Shown here in pieces: positions 16,752 through 25,133 of a stretch of 64,000 bases of DNA; within the stretch, counting starts at the first letter, position 1, and each line of letters opens with the position of its first letter. The position numbers and the translations under genes were made by a program. Source of the DNA: Amycolatopsis camponoti (GTDB taxonomy: Bacteria; Actinomycetota; Actinomycetes; Mycobacteriales; Pseudonocardiaceae); NCBI RefSeq assembly GCF_902497555.1, contig NZ_CABVGP010000001.1, forward strand, positions 2,956,501 through 3,020,500, given 5' to 3'. Below the pieces are notes generated by a model. It saw nothing but the letters and a program-made list of their open reading frames with translations. It was not told where the DNA came from and searched no databases.

Positions 16752-17384
16752 ATGGACGCTTTACCGAACGCCGGGACGCGCGTGGCCGAAGACGGCGGGC
16801 CGTCGATCCGGGACATGCTCGCCGTCAACCTGCGGGCCGCGCGGGCGGCGCGGGGCCTGTCGCTGTCCGAGCTCTCGCGGCGGTCCGGGATCGGCAAGGC
16901 CACCCTCTCGCAGCTGGAAGCCGGCACCGGCAACCCGACCATCGAAACCGTCTTCAGCCTGTCCCGCGCGCTCGAGGTGGCCATCTCCGACCTGCTCGAC
17001 CACCGGCCGCGCGGCGGGCTGACCGTCGTGCGCGGAGCCGACGTCGAAGTGCTCCGCGGCGAGGGCGTCGACCTGCGGCCGCTGCGCCGGATCGAGGCCG
17101 AGAACAGCGTTTTCGAGGTCTACGACCAGGTCGTCCGCGGCGACGCGCCGCAGCGGTCGCAGGGGCACGTCGGGGTCGAGCACACGATCGTCCAGGCCGG
17201 CGGGCTGCGCGTCGAGGTCGGCGGGCGGACGGTCGACCTCGGGCCGGGGGACTACGTCGCCTTCGACGCGCGCGAGCCGCACGGCTACACCGCGCTCGAA
17301 GCGCCCGTCCACTCCGTGCTGCTGCTCCAGTACCGGGACGGCGAACGGCTCGACGGGCGTCCCCACCCCGTCTTGCCGGATTGA
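16752..17384 (+). CDS. XRE-family regulator with cupin sensor domain
   Basis: A 210-residue protein. Residues ~22-80 are the XRE helix-turn-helix (LRAARAARGLSLSELSRRSGIGKATLSQLEAGTGNPTIETVFSLSRAL). Residues ~110-200 are a cupin (VEHTIVQAGGLRVEVGGRTVDLGPGDYVAFDAREPHGYTA) that would bind a small ligand. It lies directly upstream of the hydroxyproline operon and is the likely local regulator. A 13-base motif inside its first codons is repeated at the downstream promoter (see 17381-17432). An internal ATG at 16815 is a possible alternative start. Confidence 0.9.
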   Translation: MDALPNAGTRVAEDGGPSIRDMLAVNLRAARAARGLSLSELSRRSGIGKATLSQLEAGTGNPTIETVFSLSRALEVAISDLLDHRPRGGLTVVRGADVEVLRGEGVDLRPLRRIEAENSVFEVYDQVVRGDAPQRSQGHVGVEHTIVQAGGLRVEVGGRTVDLGPGDYVAFDAREPHGYTALEAPVHSVLLLQYRDGERLDGRPHPVLPD

Positions 17385-17432
17385 CACCCGCGCCTCCGAA
17401 GTCTTAACCTCCGATCGTTCGCTTTACCGAAC
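17381..17432 (+). promoter_or_regulatory. Promoter and operator of the hydroxyproline operon
   Basis: TTGACA (17381-17386), 18 bases, TAACCT (17405-17410) form a good -35/-10 pair; the -35 overlaps the stop codon of the XRE gene. Just downstream, 17417-17432 is GTTCG-CTTTAC-CGAAC, an inverted repeat. Its CGCTTTACCGAAC (17420-17432) also occurs at 16757-16769, at the start of the XRE gene, followed in both cases by one base and CCGG. The shared motif just after the -10 fits repression by the XRE-cupin protein. Confidence 0.6.
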
Positions 17433-17444
17433 ACCGGAGGGTCG

Positions 17445-18590
17445 ATGAACCGAACGCGGGCGGTGGTGATCGGGGCCGGCGTCGTCGGGGCGGCATGTGC
17501 CCGGGAGCTGAGCCTCGCCGGGTTCGACGTCCTGGTCCTCGACCGCGGCCGGCCCGCGGGCGGCACCACTTCGCACGGCGAAGGCAACCTCCTCGTTTCG
17601 GACAAGGGGCCGGGTGCCGAACTCCGGCTCGCGCAGCTTTCGGCGCGGCTGTGGCCGGAGATCGCGGCCGAACTCGGCGACGCCTGCGAGTTCGACCCCA
17701 AGGGCGGCATCGTCGTGGCCACCACCGAAGCGGGCGCCCGCGCGCTCTCGGCGTTCGCCGCCGAGCAGGCCGAAGCCGGCGTGCGCACCGAAACTGTGTC
17801 CACAGTGGACCTTGCGGCGGCCGAACCCGCGTTGACCCGCGAGGTGGCCGCCGCGGTCCGCTACCCGGAGGACGCGCAGGTCCAGCCGGCCGGCGCGACC
17901 CTGGCCCTGCTCGGCTCGGCCCTCGCGCACGGCGCCCGCCTGCGCACCGGCACGGAAGTCACCGGCGCCGTCGTTCGCGGTGGCCGGATCACCGGGGTCC
18001 GCGTCCCGGCCGAAGTCATCGACGCCGACATCGTCGTCAACGCGGCGGGCCCGTGGGCGGGGGAGGTCTCGACGCGGCTGGGCGCCCCGATCGCGGTCCG
18101 GCCCCGGCGCGGCGAGGTGCTGGTGACGACGCCGATGCCCGGGGTGGTGCGGCACAAGGTCTACGACGCGGACTACGTCGGGGCGGTCGGCTCCGGCGAC
18201 GGCGAGCTGCAGACTTCCGCCGTCGTGGAGTCGACGCGGGGCGGCACGATCCTGATCGGCTCGTCGCGCCGCCGCGTGGGCTTCGACGACGCGATCGTGC
18301 CGGACGTGCTGAGCGCGATCGCGGCCAAGGCGCTGCGGCTGTTCCCGTCGCTGGCTTCCGCGGCGGTGATGCGCGCCTACGGTGGGTTCCGGCCCTACGT
18401 GGACGATCACCTCCCGGTCCTCGGCGAGGACCCGCGGCTGGAAAACCTTTGGCACGCAACGGGACACGAGGGAGCGGGCATCGGCCTGAGCGTCGGCACG
18501 GCTCGGCTGCTGCGCGAACTGCTGACCGGGGTGCCGCCGTCGATGCCGGTCGACGAGTTCACGGTGGACCGTCCGGCGGTGCTCGCGTGA
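17445..18590 (+). CDS. D-hydroxyproline dehydrogenase, DadA-type FAD subunit
   Basis: A 381-residue FAD-dependent amine oxidoreductase (DAO/DadA fold). The FAD loop is VIGAGVVGAACARELSLAGFDVLVLDRG, and GGTTSHGEGNLL, WHATGHEGAGIGLSVGTARLLRELL close the fold. In context it is the catalytic subunit that oxidises cis-4-hydroxy-D-proline to pyrroline-4-hydroxy-2-carboxylate. It would work with the ferredoxin-like and second FAD subunits encoded by the next two genes, as in HcnABC-like heterotrimers. GGAGGG precedes the ATG. Its stop overlaps the next start (GTGA). Confidence 0.88.
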   Translation: MNRTRAVVIGAGVVGAACARELSLAGFDVLVLDRGRPAGGTTSHGEGNLLVSDKGPGAELRLAQLSARLWPEIAAELGDACEFDPKGGIVVATTEAGARALSAFAAEQAEAGVRTETVSTVDLAAAEPALTREVAAAVRYPEDAQVQPAGATLALLGSALAHGARLRTGTEVTGAVVRGGRITGVRVPAEVIDADIVVNAAGPWAGEVSTRLGAPIAVRPRRGEVLVTTPMPGVVRHKVYDADYVGAVGSGDGELQTSAVVESTRGGTILIGSSRRRVGFDDAIVPDVLSAIAAKALRLFPSLASAAVMRAYGGFRPYVDDHLPVLGEDPRLENLWHATGHEGAGIGLSVGTARLLRELLTGVPPSMPVDEFTVDRPAVLA

Positions 18591-18841
18591 TCGAAATCAG
18601 CGTGGACGGCGAGCCGGTGACGGGCACCGAGGGGCAGACGGTGGCGGCGGTGCTGCTGGCCGCCGGCCGGCTGTCGTGGCGCACGACGCGCTCCGGGGCA
18701 CCACGCGGAGTGTTCTGCGGAATCGGCGCGTGCTTCGACTGCCTGCTGACGGTGAACGGAGTACCGGACGTCCGCGCGTGCCGCCGCCGCGCCACGGACG
18801 GCGACGAGATCCACACCCAGTCCCGCCAGGAGAACGCATGA
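18587..18841 (+). CDS. (2Fe-2S)-binding protein, HcnA-like subunit
   Basis: An 84-residue ferredoxin-like subunit (ISVDGEPVTGTEGQTVAAVLLAAG...GVFCGIGACFDCLLTVNG...RACRRRA). Four cysteines in the order C-x4-C-x2-C ... C are those of plant-type [2Fe-2S] clusters. It starts at GTG 18587, overlapping the previous stop by 4 bases, and its own stop overlaps the next ATG. This strict coupling supports a stoichiometric complex with the two FAD subunits. It would shuttle electrons from the catalytic flavin. Confidence 0.87.
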   Translation: MIEISVDGEPVTGTEGQTVAAVLLAAGRLSWRTTRSGAPRGVFCGIGACFDCLLTVNGVPDVRACRRRATDGDEIHTQSRQENA

Positions 18842-20487
18842 GGCGGGTGGTGATCATCGGAGCGGGCCCAGCAGGCCTGGCGGCCGCCGAGCACGCCCTG
18901 CGGTCGGGGGCGCGGGTGACGGTCCTGGACCAGTCGGACGCTCCGGGCGGGCAGTACCACCGGGGGACGCACGGCCGGCCGCACGGCTTCGAGGGATTGC
19001 TGGAGCGGCGCGAGTGGTGGCCGGAAAGCACGGTGTGGGCGCTGGAAGCCGCCGCGGGCGATCGTGGCGGCGCGATGGAGGCCGAGGTTCGCGGCGCCCA
19101 CGACGGCGATCGCGCAACCGGCGGTGAGGGAACGGCGGACGATCGCGTCGCGGCAAGCGGCGGGGCTGCGGCGGAAGTTGCCACGCTCGGTGGTCCCGGA
19201 GCCGGTGGCCGAGATTTGGCGGAAGCGGGTTTGCCCGGCGTTGCCGCGGGTGGCGGTGTTGCGGCGGAAGTTGCCGCGCTCGGTGGTCCCGGAGCGGGTG
19301 GCCGAGATTTGGCGGAAGCGGGACAGTCGGGCGCTCTCGTGAGTGGCGGGGCTGCGGCGGCCGCCGAATCGGGTGGCGGCGAGGGAGCGGCGGAAGCCGG
19401 GAGGCCGCGCGGCCGGCTCCGGCTCCACGTGCTCCGCGGCCCGGCCGATGGCTCCGCCCGCACCCGGCACGTCCTCGAACCCGACGCCCTGATCCTCGCC
19501 ACCGGCGCGCACGACCGCACCCTGCCCTTCCCCGGCTGGCAGCTGCCCGGCGTCTTCACCGCGGGCGCCGCGCAGGCGCTGGCCAAGGGCGAACGGGTCG
19601 CTGTCGGCCGGCGGGTGCTCGTTGCCGGAGCCGGGCCCTTCCTGCTTCCCGTCGCCGAATCGCTGCTCGCCGTCGGGGCGACCGTGGTGGGAGTCCTCGA
19701 AGCCAACCGCGCCTCGACCGTCCTCAAAGGATGGGGGTTGCACCTCCGCAAGACCGGCGAGCTCGCCCGCTACGTCGCCACCCTCGCCCGTCACCGCGTC
19801 CCCTATCACTTCGGCCGCGTGGTCGTCGAGGCTCGCGGGGACGACCGGGTCCGCGAAGTCGTCACCGCCCGCGTCCGGGCGGACTGGTCCGTCGTGCCCG
19901 GCACCGAACGCACCTACGCGGTCGACGCCGTCTGCGTCGGGCACGGCTTCACACCCCAACCCGAACTCGCCGTCGCCGCCGGCTGTGTTCTCGACGGCGG
20001 ATTCGTCCGAACGGACGAGAGCCAGCGCACCGGCGTCGAAAACGTCTTCGCCGCCGGTGAGATCACCGGGATCGGCGGTGCGGACGCCGCCAGAGCCGAG
20101 GGGGCCGTCGCCGGCTGCGTCGCCGCCGGGGGTACGCCGGGCCCTGACCTGCTCCGCGAGCGTGACCGCACTCGCGACTTCGCCCGGCGGCTGGGAAAAG
20201 CCCATCCCATCGGCGCTGCCTGGCCCGGCTGGCTGCGCGACGACACGATCGTCTGCCGCTGCGAAGAAACCTCCTACGGAGAACTGAAAGCCGCCGCCGG
20301 CGACCCGGCAAAACCCGGCCCCCACGCCCTCAAGCTCGGCACCCGCGCCGGGCTCGGACCGTGCCAAAGCCGGATCTGCGGGCCCACCGTCGCCGAACTC
20401 TGCGGCACCACCGAGCGCCACCACCGTCCGATCGCCCAGCCGATCCGCCTGGGCGAGCTCGCCGACCCGAAGGAGACCCCAGCATGA
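18838..20487 (+). CDS. FAD/NAD(P)-dependent oxidoreductase, HcnB-like subunit, with repeat insert
   Basis: A 549-residue protein. The N-terminus has the FAD loop VVIIGAGPAGLAAAEHAL, then APGGQYH; DALILATGAHDRTLPFPGW and VLVAGAGPFLLPVAESLL are the ATG motif and second dinucleotide fold. The C-terminus is a BFD-like [2Fe-2S] domain (IVCRCEETSYGEL...GLGPCQSRICGP). Relatives are about 450 residues. The excess is a Gly/Ala-rich insert at residues ~75-190 that contains a tandem DNA repeat (see 19168-19322). The insert stays in frame, so the gene appears functional. It overlaps both neighbours by 4 bases. Confidence 0.87.
   Translation: MRRVVIIGAGPAGLAAAEHALRSGARVTVLDQSDAPGGQYHRGTHGRPHGFEGLLERREWWPESTVWALEAAAGDRGGAMEAEVRGAHDGDRATGGEGTADDRVAASGGAAAEVATLGGPGAGGRDLAEAGLPGVAAGGGVAAEVAALGGPGAGGRDLAEAGQSGALVSGGAAAAAESGGGEGAAEAGRPRGRLRLHVLRGPADGSARTRHVLEPDALILATGAHDRTLPFPGWQLPGVFTAGAAQALAKGERVAVGRRVLVAGAGPFLLPVAESLLAVGATVVGVLEANRASTVLKGWGLHLRKTGELARYVATLARHRVPYHFGRVVVEARGDDRVREVVTARVRADWSVVPGTERTYAVDAVCVGHGFTPQPELAVAAGCVLDGGFVRTDESQRTGVENVFAAGEITGIGGADAARAEGAVAGCVAAGGTPGPDLLRERDRTRDFARRLGKAHPIGAAWPGWLRDDTIVCRCEETSYGELKAAAGDPAKPGPHALKLGTRAGLGPCQSRICGPTVAELCGTTERHHRPIAQPIRLGELADPKETPA
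19168..19322 (+). repeat. Tandem 62-bp repeat inside the HcnB-like gene
   Basis: 19168-19229 and 19261-19322 match at 60 of 62 positions (start GCGGCGGAAGTTGCC, end TTGGCGGAAGCGGG), with a period of 93 bp (31 codons). The repeat translates to a segment like AAEVAxLGGPGAGGRDLAEAG in both copies. A third, degenerate copy (GAGGGAGCGGCGGAAGC) lies near 19380. The period being a multiple of three keeps the reading frame. Confidence 0.9.
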
Positions 20488-21395
20488 GCACCCGCGACCT
20501 CGGGGGCGTGGTCGTCGCCGCCGCGCTGCCGTACCGGGCCGACGACGCCGCGCCCGCCGGACTCGCCGTCGACTACGACGCCTATGCCGAGCACTGCCGC
20601 TGGCTCGTCGACAACGGCTGCCGCGGCGTCGGCCCGAACGGTTCCCTCGGCGAGTACTCCTCGCTCACCGACGACGAACGCCGCCGCGTCGCCCGCACCG
20701 CGATCGAGGCCGTCGGCGAAAACGGGATCGTCGTCGTAGGTGTCCACGGACCCGGTGCGCACCAGGCCAAGCAGTGGGCCGAAGCGGCCGCCGAAGACGG
20801 TGCGCACGGCGTCCTCTGTCTCCCGCCGACGCTCTACCGCGCCAACCACGGTGAGGTGCTGGCCCACTTCGAAGCCGTCGCGTCGGTCGGCCTGCCCGTG
20901 ATGGTCTACAACAACCCCTTCGACACCAAGGTCGACCTCACGCCCGACCTCCTGGCCGAAATCGCGCAGATCGACAACGTCGTCGCCGTCAAGGAGTTCT
21001 CCGGTGACGTCCGGCGCGTGCTCGAGATCCGCGAACGGGCCCCGGAGCTGGCCGTGATCAGCGGCGCGGACGACGTCGTCCTGGAGAGCCTGCTGATGGG
21101 CGCGACCGGCTGGTTCGCCGGGTTCCCGAACGTCTTCCCGGCCGAGTCGGCGCGCCTGTTCGAGCTGGCCACGGGGGGCAAGCTCGACGAGGCCCGCGCG
21201 CTGTACGAGCCGCTCGTGGCCGCGTTCCGCTGGGACTCGCGCACCGAGTTCGTCCAGGCCATCAAGTTCGGCATGGACATGGTCGGCCGGTACGGCGGGC
21301 CGTGCCGCCCGCCGCGGGGCCCGCTGACCGACGTCCAGCGCGAGCAGGTCCGCGCCGACATGGGCCGCGCGCTGGCCTCGCTGGGGGTGGCGTAG
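20484..21395 (+). CDS. Pyrroline-4-hydroxy-2-carboxylate deaminase (DHDPS family)
   Basis: A 303-residue TIM-barrel aldolase-family protein. GPNGSLGEYSSLTDDER is the GxxGE-type carboxylate-binding loop, PVMVYNNPF carries the active-site Tyr and VVAVKEFSGD the Schiff-base Lys. The DHDPS family has many members, but between a D-hydroxyproline dehydrogenase and a hydroxyproline epimerase the role is almost certainly the deaminase that yields alpha-ketoglutarate semialdehyde. The ATG overlaps the previous stop (ATGA). The dehydrogenase for the last step to alpha-ketoglutarate is not in the window. Confidence 0.85.
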   Translation: MSTRDLGGVVVAAALPYRADDAAPAGLAVDYDAYAEHCRWLVDNGCRGVGPNGSLGEYSSLTDDERRRVARTAIEAVGENGIVVVGVHGPGAHQAKQWAEAAAEDGAHGVLCLPPTLYRANHGEVLAHFEAVASVGLPVMVYNNPFDTKVDLTPDLLAEIAQIDNVVAVKEFSGDVRRVLEIRERAPELAVISGADDVVLESLLMGATGWFAGFPNVFPAESARLFELATGGKLDEARALYEPLVAAFRWDSRTEFVQAIKFGMDMVGRYGGPCRPPRGPLTDVQREQVRADMGRALASLGVA

Positions 21396-22397
21396 GTGCG
21401 GTCGTCACGGGCGATCACGGCGGTCGATTCGCACACCGAAGGCATGCCGACGCGGGTGGTGACCGGCGGCGTCGGCACGATCCCCGGTGCCACGATGGCC
21501 GAGCGCCGCCGGTACTTCATGGAGCACCTCGACCACATCCGCCAGTTCCTCATGCACGAGCCGCGCGGGCACTCGGCGATGAGCGGCGCGATCCTGCAGC
21601 CGCCCTGCCGCGACGACGCCGACTGGGGCGTCGTGTACATCGAGGTGTCGGGCTGCCTGCCGATGTGCGGCCACGGCACCATCGGCGTCGCGACGGTGCT
21701 GGTGGAGACCGGCATGGTCGAGGTGACCGAGCCGACGACCGTGGTGCGCCTGGACACCCCGGCCGGGCTCGTCCACGCGGAGGTCACCGTTCGCGACGGC
21801 CGGGCCGAACGGGTCAAGCTCCGCAACGTCGCGTCGTTCCTCGCCGAGCGCGACGCCGTCGTGGACGTGCCCGGTCTCGGCGAGGTCCGCTACGACCTGG
21901 CCTACGGCGGGAACTTCTACGCCATCCTCGAACTTTCGCAAGTGGACATCCCGTTCGAGCGGTCCGAAAAGGACCGGATTCTCGGCGCGGGCCTGGACAT
22001 CATGGCCGCGATCAACGAGCAGCGCCCGCCGAAGCACCCGGCCGACCCGCTGATCGGTGGCTGCAAGCACGTCCAGTTCCTCGCCCCCGGCTCGGACGCG
22101 CGGGCGTCGCGGAACGCGATGGCCATCCACCCGGGCTGGTTCGACCGGTCGCCCTGCGGCACCGGCACGTCCGCCCGGATGGCCCAGCTGCACGCACGCG
22201 GCGAGCTGCCGCTGCACACGCCGTTCGAGAACAGCTCGTTCATCGGCACGACGTTCACCGGCGAGCTGGTGGCGGAGACCGAGGTGGGAGGGGTGCCGGC
22301 GGTGATCCCCGAGTTCTCGGGCCGCGCGTGGATCACCGGCACGGCGACCTACCTCCTCGACCCGGACGACCCCTTCCCGACCGGCTTCGTGCTCTAG
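21396..22397 (+). CDS. 4-hydroxyproline 2-epimerase (proline racemase family)
   Basis: A 333-residue proline racemase fold enzyme. Both catalytic cysteines are present: [10 protein letters not shown] (base 1) and [14 protein letters not shown] (base 2). It starts at GTG 21396, immediately after the preceding stop, with a G-rich Shine-Dalgarno. It would convert trans-4-hydroxy-L-proline into cis-4-hydroxy-D-proline, the first step of the pathway encoded upstream. It closes the operon and overlaps the convergent darcynin-like gene by 4 bp. Confidence 0.93.
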   Translation: MRSSRAITAVDSHTEGMPTRVVTGGVGTIPGATMAERRRYFMEHLDHIRQFLMHEPRGHSAMSGAILQPPCRDDADWGVVYIEVSGCLPMCGHGTIGVATVLVETGMVEVTEPTTVVRLDTPAGLVHAEVTVRDGRAERVKLRNVASFLAERDAVVDVPGLGEVRYDLAYGGNFYAILELSQVDIPFERSEKDRILGAGLDIMAAINEQRPPKHPADPLIGGCKHVQFLAPGSDARASRNAMAIHPGWFDRSPCGTGTSARMAQLHARGELPLHTPFENSSFIGTTFTGELVAETEVGGVPAVIPEFSGRAWITGTATYLLDPDDPFPTGFVL

Positions 22398-22738
22398 GTG
22401 GTGATACTGGCGACCGCGTCGACGCCGTAGTTGTCCGCGTACCCGTTTTCGACGCCGACGAGGATCTCGGCGACCTCGAACCAGCGGTCCCAGAACGGGG
22501 TTTCGCGCAGGGCGTCGACCAGGCGCTGGTACGCCGCGTGGTCGACGGCCTCCCAGACCCAGACGTCGGTCACGCGCGCCGAGTAGAACTCGGTGTCGTA
22601 GAAGCGCGACCGGACGCCTTTCGCCTTTTCCTCGATCGCCGGGACGACCTCGGTGCGGAACGCCTCGATCCGCTCCTCGACCGTCAGGGCCAGCCACTCG
22701 GGTGTCGTCTTGACCAGCATGAACGCGGTGACCGTCAC
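22394..22738 (-). CDS. Darcynin-like protein
   Basis: A 114-residue protein ([63 protein letters not shown]...). The order [24 protein letters not shown] and the Tyr-rich end match the darcynin family, small ferredoxin-fold proteins of unknown function. It starts at GTG 22738, overlapping the stop of the epimerase gene (GTGA), so the two are one operon. Confidence 0.72.
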   Translation of the reverse strand: MTVTAFMLVKTTPEWLALTVEERIEAFRTEVVPAIEEKAKGVRSRFYDTEFYSARVTDVWVWEAVDHAAYQRLVDALRETPFWDRWFEVAEILVGVENGYADNYGVDAVASITT

Positions 22739-23625
22739 GCGTACGCACCCGCTTCGATGTCCTCGACCAGGGTCGGCCCGGACGGCGTCCAGCCGAGCAG
22801 GTCCCGCGTGTGCGCGTTCGACGCGGACATGTCCAGGCCGAAGAACCGGCCGAGGAAGCCGAAGTGCTCGACGGCGTTCTCCGGCGCGACCGAGACCACC
22901 GGCAGGTCGAACGCGCGCCCGATCGCCTCGGCGATCTCCCGCGTCGTGACCGCTTCTTCGGCGACGGCGTGCACCCGCGAACCGGCCGGTGCGCCTTCGA
23001 CGGCGAGCCGGACGAGCCGGGCCGCGGCCGGGCGGTGCACCGCGGACCACGCCGCGTCGCCGTCGCCGAGGTAGGCGGACACTCCGTGCTGACGCGCCGC
23101 CGCCGTGAGGGACGCCAGGAACCCGGGGTCGCCGGCGCCGTGCACCGACGGCGCGAAGCGGACGCTGACCACCCGGACGCCCTTGTCGGCGTACTCGAGC
23201 GCGAGGTTTTCACCGCCGCCGCGCATCGAGTCCGGGCCGACCGCCGGGGACACGTCGGTCTCGACCGCGGGCCGGCCCCGTACCAGGCCCGCGAGCGCGC
23301 CGGCCAGCACGAACGGCCGGTCGGTGCCGGCGAGCGCGCCCGCCATGGTCTCGATGGCGGCCCGCTCGGTCCGGTTGTTCTCGGCCGGGTTGCCCCAGTC
23401 GTGCTTGTTGCCGAGGTGGATGACGGCCTGGGCGTCGAGCGCGCCGTCGCGGAGGCCGTCGAGGTCGTCGAGATCGCCGCGGCGGATGCGGGCACCCGCC
23501 TTGGCGAGCTTGAGGGCCGCGGCGTCCGAGCGGGCGAGGCCGGTGACCTCGTGCCCGGCGCCGAGCAGTTCGCCGACGACGGCCGTGCCGATCCACCCCG
23601 TCGCTCCGGTGACGAACACGTGCAT
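22735..23625 (-). CDS. NAD(P)-dependent epimerase/dehydratase (extended SDR)
   Basis: A 296-residue extended SDR beginning [21 protein letters not shown] (GxxGxxG), with [18 protein letters not shown] and a later [15 protein letters not shown]. The usual YxxxK has become LALEYADKG (YADK), so Tyr and Lys are still four apart. The substrate is unknown. AAGGAG lies 8 bases before the ATG. A 15-bp palindrome lies just upstream. It is co-translated with the darcynin-like gene. Confidence 0.85.
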   Translation of the reverse strand: MHVFVTGATGWIGTAVVGELLGAGHEVTGLARSDAAALKLAKAGARIRRGDLDDLDGLRDGALDAQAVIHLGNKHDWGNPAENNRTERAAIETMAGALAGTDRPFVLAGALAGLVRGRPAVETDVSPAVGPDSMRGGGENLALEYADKGVRVVSVRFAPSVHGAGDPGFLASLTAAARQHGVSAYLGDGDAAWSAVHRPAAARLVRLAVEGAPAGSRVHAVAEEAVTTREIAEAIGRAFDLPVVSVAPENAVEHFGFLGRFFGLDMSASNAHTRDLLGWTPSGPTLVEDIEAGAYA

Positions 23626-23646
23626 GGTGCTGCTCCTTCTTCGGAT

Positions 23647-23661
23647 TACTCGTTACGAGTA
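23647..23661 (-). promoter_or_regulatory. 15-bp palindrome upstream of the epimerase gene
   Basis: TACTCG-TTA-CGAGTA, perfect 6-bp arms, 22 bases before the start codon of the epimerase. It is typical of TetR- or HxlR-type operators, but no regulator gene is adjacent. Confidence 0.5.
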
Positions 23662-23748
23662 CGAAGCTAGGAGCGACGGCAGTGTTCGCGCCACGCAAGT
23701 TCGGTAATCAAGAGTTGCGTCAAGCGCAAGTTCTCGCGTCCACCCGGG

Positions 23749-25128
23749 TCATGAGCCGGTCTCGACGTGGTCGAGGACGCCGAGTGCGTCCGGGACCAGG
23801 ACGGCGGCGGAGTGGTAGGCGCTGACCAGGTAGGACGTGACGGCGCGGTCGTTGATGCCCATGAACCGGACGTTCAACCCGGGCTGGTACTCGTCCGGCA
23901 GTGACTTGGGGCGGAGGCCGATGACGCCGGCGTCGTCTTCGCCGGTGCGCATGGCCAGGATCGACGTGGTGCCGGTGTCGGTGATCGGGATTTTGTCGCA
24001 GGGCAGGATGGGGACGCCGCGCCAGGCCGTCACGCGTTTGCCGTCGAGGGTGGCGGGTTCTGGGTAGATCCGCGCTCGGGTGCATTCGCGGCCGAACGCG
24101 GCGATGGCGCGGGGGTGGGCGAGGAAGAATTTCGTCTTGCGGCGGCGGCAGAGCAGGTCGTCCATGTCGAGGGGTGTGGGTGGGCCGGTGCGGGTGGTGA
24201 GGCGCTGCTTGAGATCGGTGTTGTGCAGCAGCCCGAAGTCGGTGTTGTTGACCAGTTCGTGTTCCTGGCGTTCCCGCAACGCTTCGACGGTGAGCCGGAG
24301 CTGTTGTTCGAGCTGGTTCATGGGCTGGTTGTAGAGGTCGGTGACGCGGTTGTGGACCCGCAGGATCGTTTGGGCGACGGCGAGGTCGTATTCGCGGGGT
24401 GAGGGGTCGTAGTCGACGTAGGTGCCGGAGAGGATCGGTTCGCCGTCGTGGCCGGCGGAGAGGTCGATGCTGGCTTCGCCTTTGGGGTTCTGGGGTTTCC
24501 GTGGTCGTGTGATGGCTTCGGCGACGTGGGCGCGGAGTGGTTCGGAGCGGCCGTTGAGGCGGGCGTAGGTTTCGGCGGGTAGCGCGAGGGCGATGACGTG
24601 GGTGGCGGCGCGGGCGGTGTAGTCCCAGGTGGCGTCGTCGTGGGCGAGGAGTTCGGCGCCGAGGTGGTCGCCGTCGGTGGCGGTGCCGAGGGTGGTTTCG
24701 TCGCCGTATTCGCCGCGGGCGTGGCGGGTGACTTTGCCGTGGGCGATGAGGATGAGCGTGTCGAGGGGGCGGCCCGCGGTGACGATGGTGTCGCCGGGTT
24801 CGTATTCGCGTTGTTCGAAGGCTTCGGCGAGGGCTGTCAACGCGGTCTCGTCGGTGAAGCCGCGCAGGAGTTCGAGTTCGGTGAGTTCGGCGGGGACGAC
24901 GTGGACGCGGGCGCCGGTGGTGTAGAAGGAGACTTTGCCGTCGCCGATGGTGTAGGTGAGGCGGCGGTTGACGCGGTAGCTGCCGGCGGGGACGTCGACC
25001 CAGGGGAGCTGGGAGAGCAGCCAGCGGGTGGTGATGCCGCGCATCTGCGGCAGGGTCTTGGTGGTCGTGGTGAGTGTCCGCGCGGCTTTGACGCTCAGGG
25101 ACAGCTGGAGCTCTTCCGTCACCGTCAT
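23749..25128 (-). CDS. Family 2B encapsulin shell protein, second paralogue (cNMP-binding domain)
   Basis: A 459-residue EshA/SrpI-type shell protein. HK97-fold parts lie at ~1-90 and ~215-459: [47 protein letters not shown] and [26 protein letters not shown]. Between them sits a cyclic-nucleotide-binding domain (~95-210). In its phosphate cassette the conserved FGE reads LGA (156-158), so the ribose-binding Glu is lost, while the phosphate-binding Arg is kept (TARAAT, R173). It starts 5 bases after the stop of the first shell gene, with GAGAAGG inside that gene's end, so the two are co-translated. It is roughly 60% identical by eye to the first shell. It is probably part of a mixed nanocompartment with it. 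Confidence 0.92.
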   Translation of the reverse strand: MTVTEELQLSLSVKAARTLTTTTKTLPQMRGITTRWLLSQLPWVDVPAGSYRVNRRLTYTIGDGKVSFYTTGARVHVVPAELTELELLRGFTDETALTALAEAFEQREYEPGDTIVTAGRPLDTLILIAHGKVTRHARGEYGDETTLGTATDGDHLGAELLAHDDATWDYTARAATHVIALALPAETYARLNGRSEPLRAHVAEAITRPRKPQNPKGEASIDLSAGHDGEPILSGTYVDYDPSPREYDLAVAQTILRVHNRVTDLYNQPMNQLEQQLRLTVEALRERQEHELVNNTDFGLLHNTDLKQRLTTRTGPPTPLDMDDLLCRRRKTKFFLAHPRAIAAFGRECTRARIYPEPATLDGKRVTAWRGVPILPCDKIPITDTGTTSILAMRTGEDDAGVIGLRPKSLPDEYQPGLNVRFMGINDRAVTSYLVSAYHSAAVLVPDALGVLDHVETGS

Positions 25129-25133
25129 CGGTG

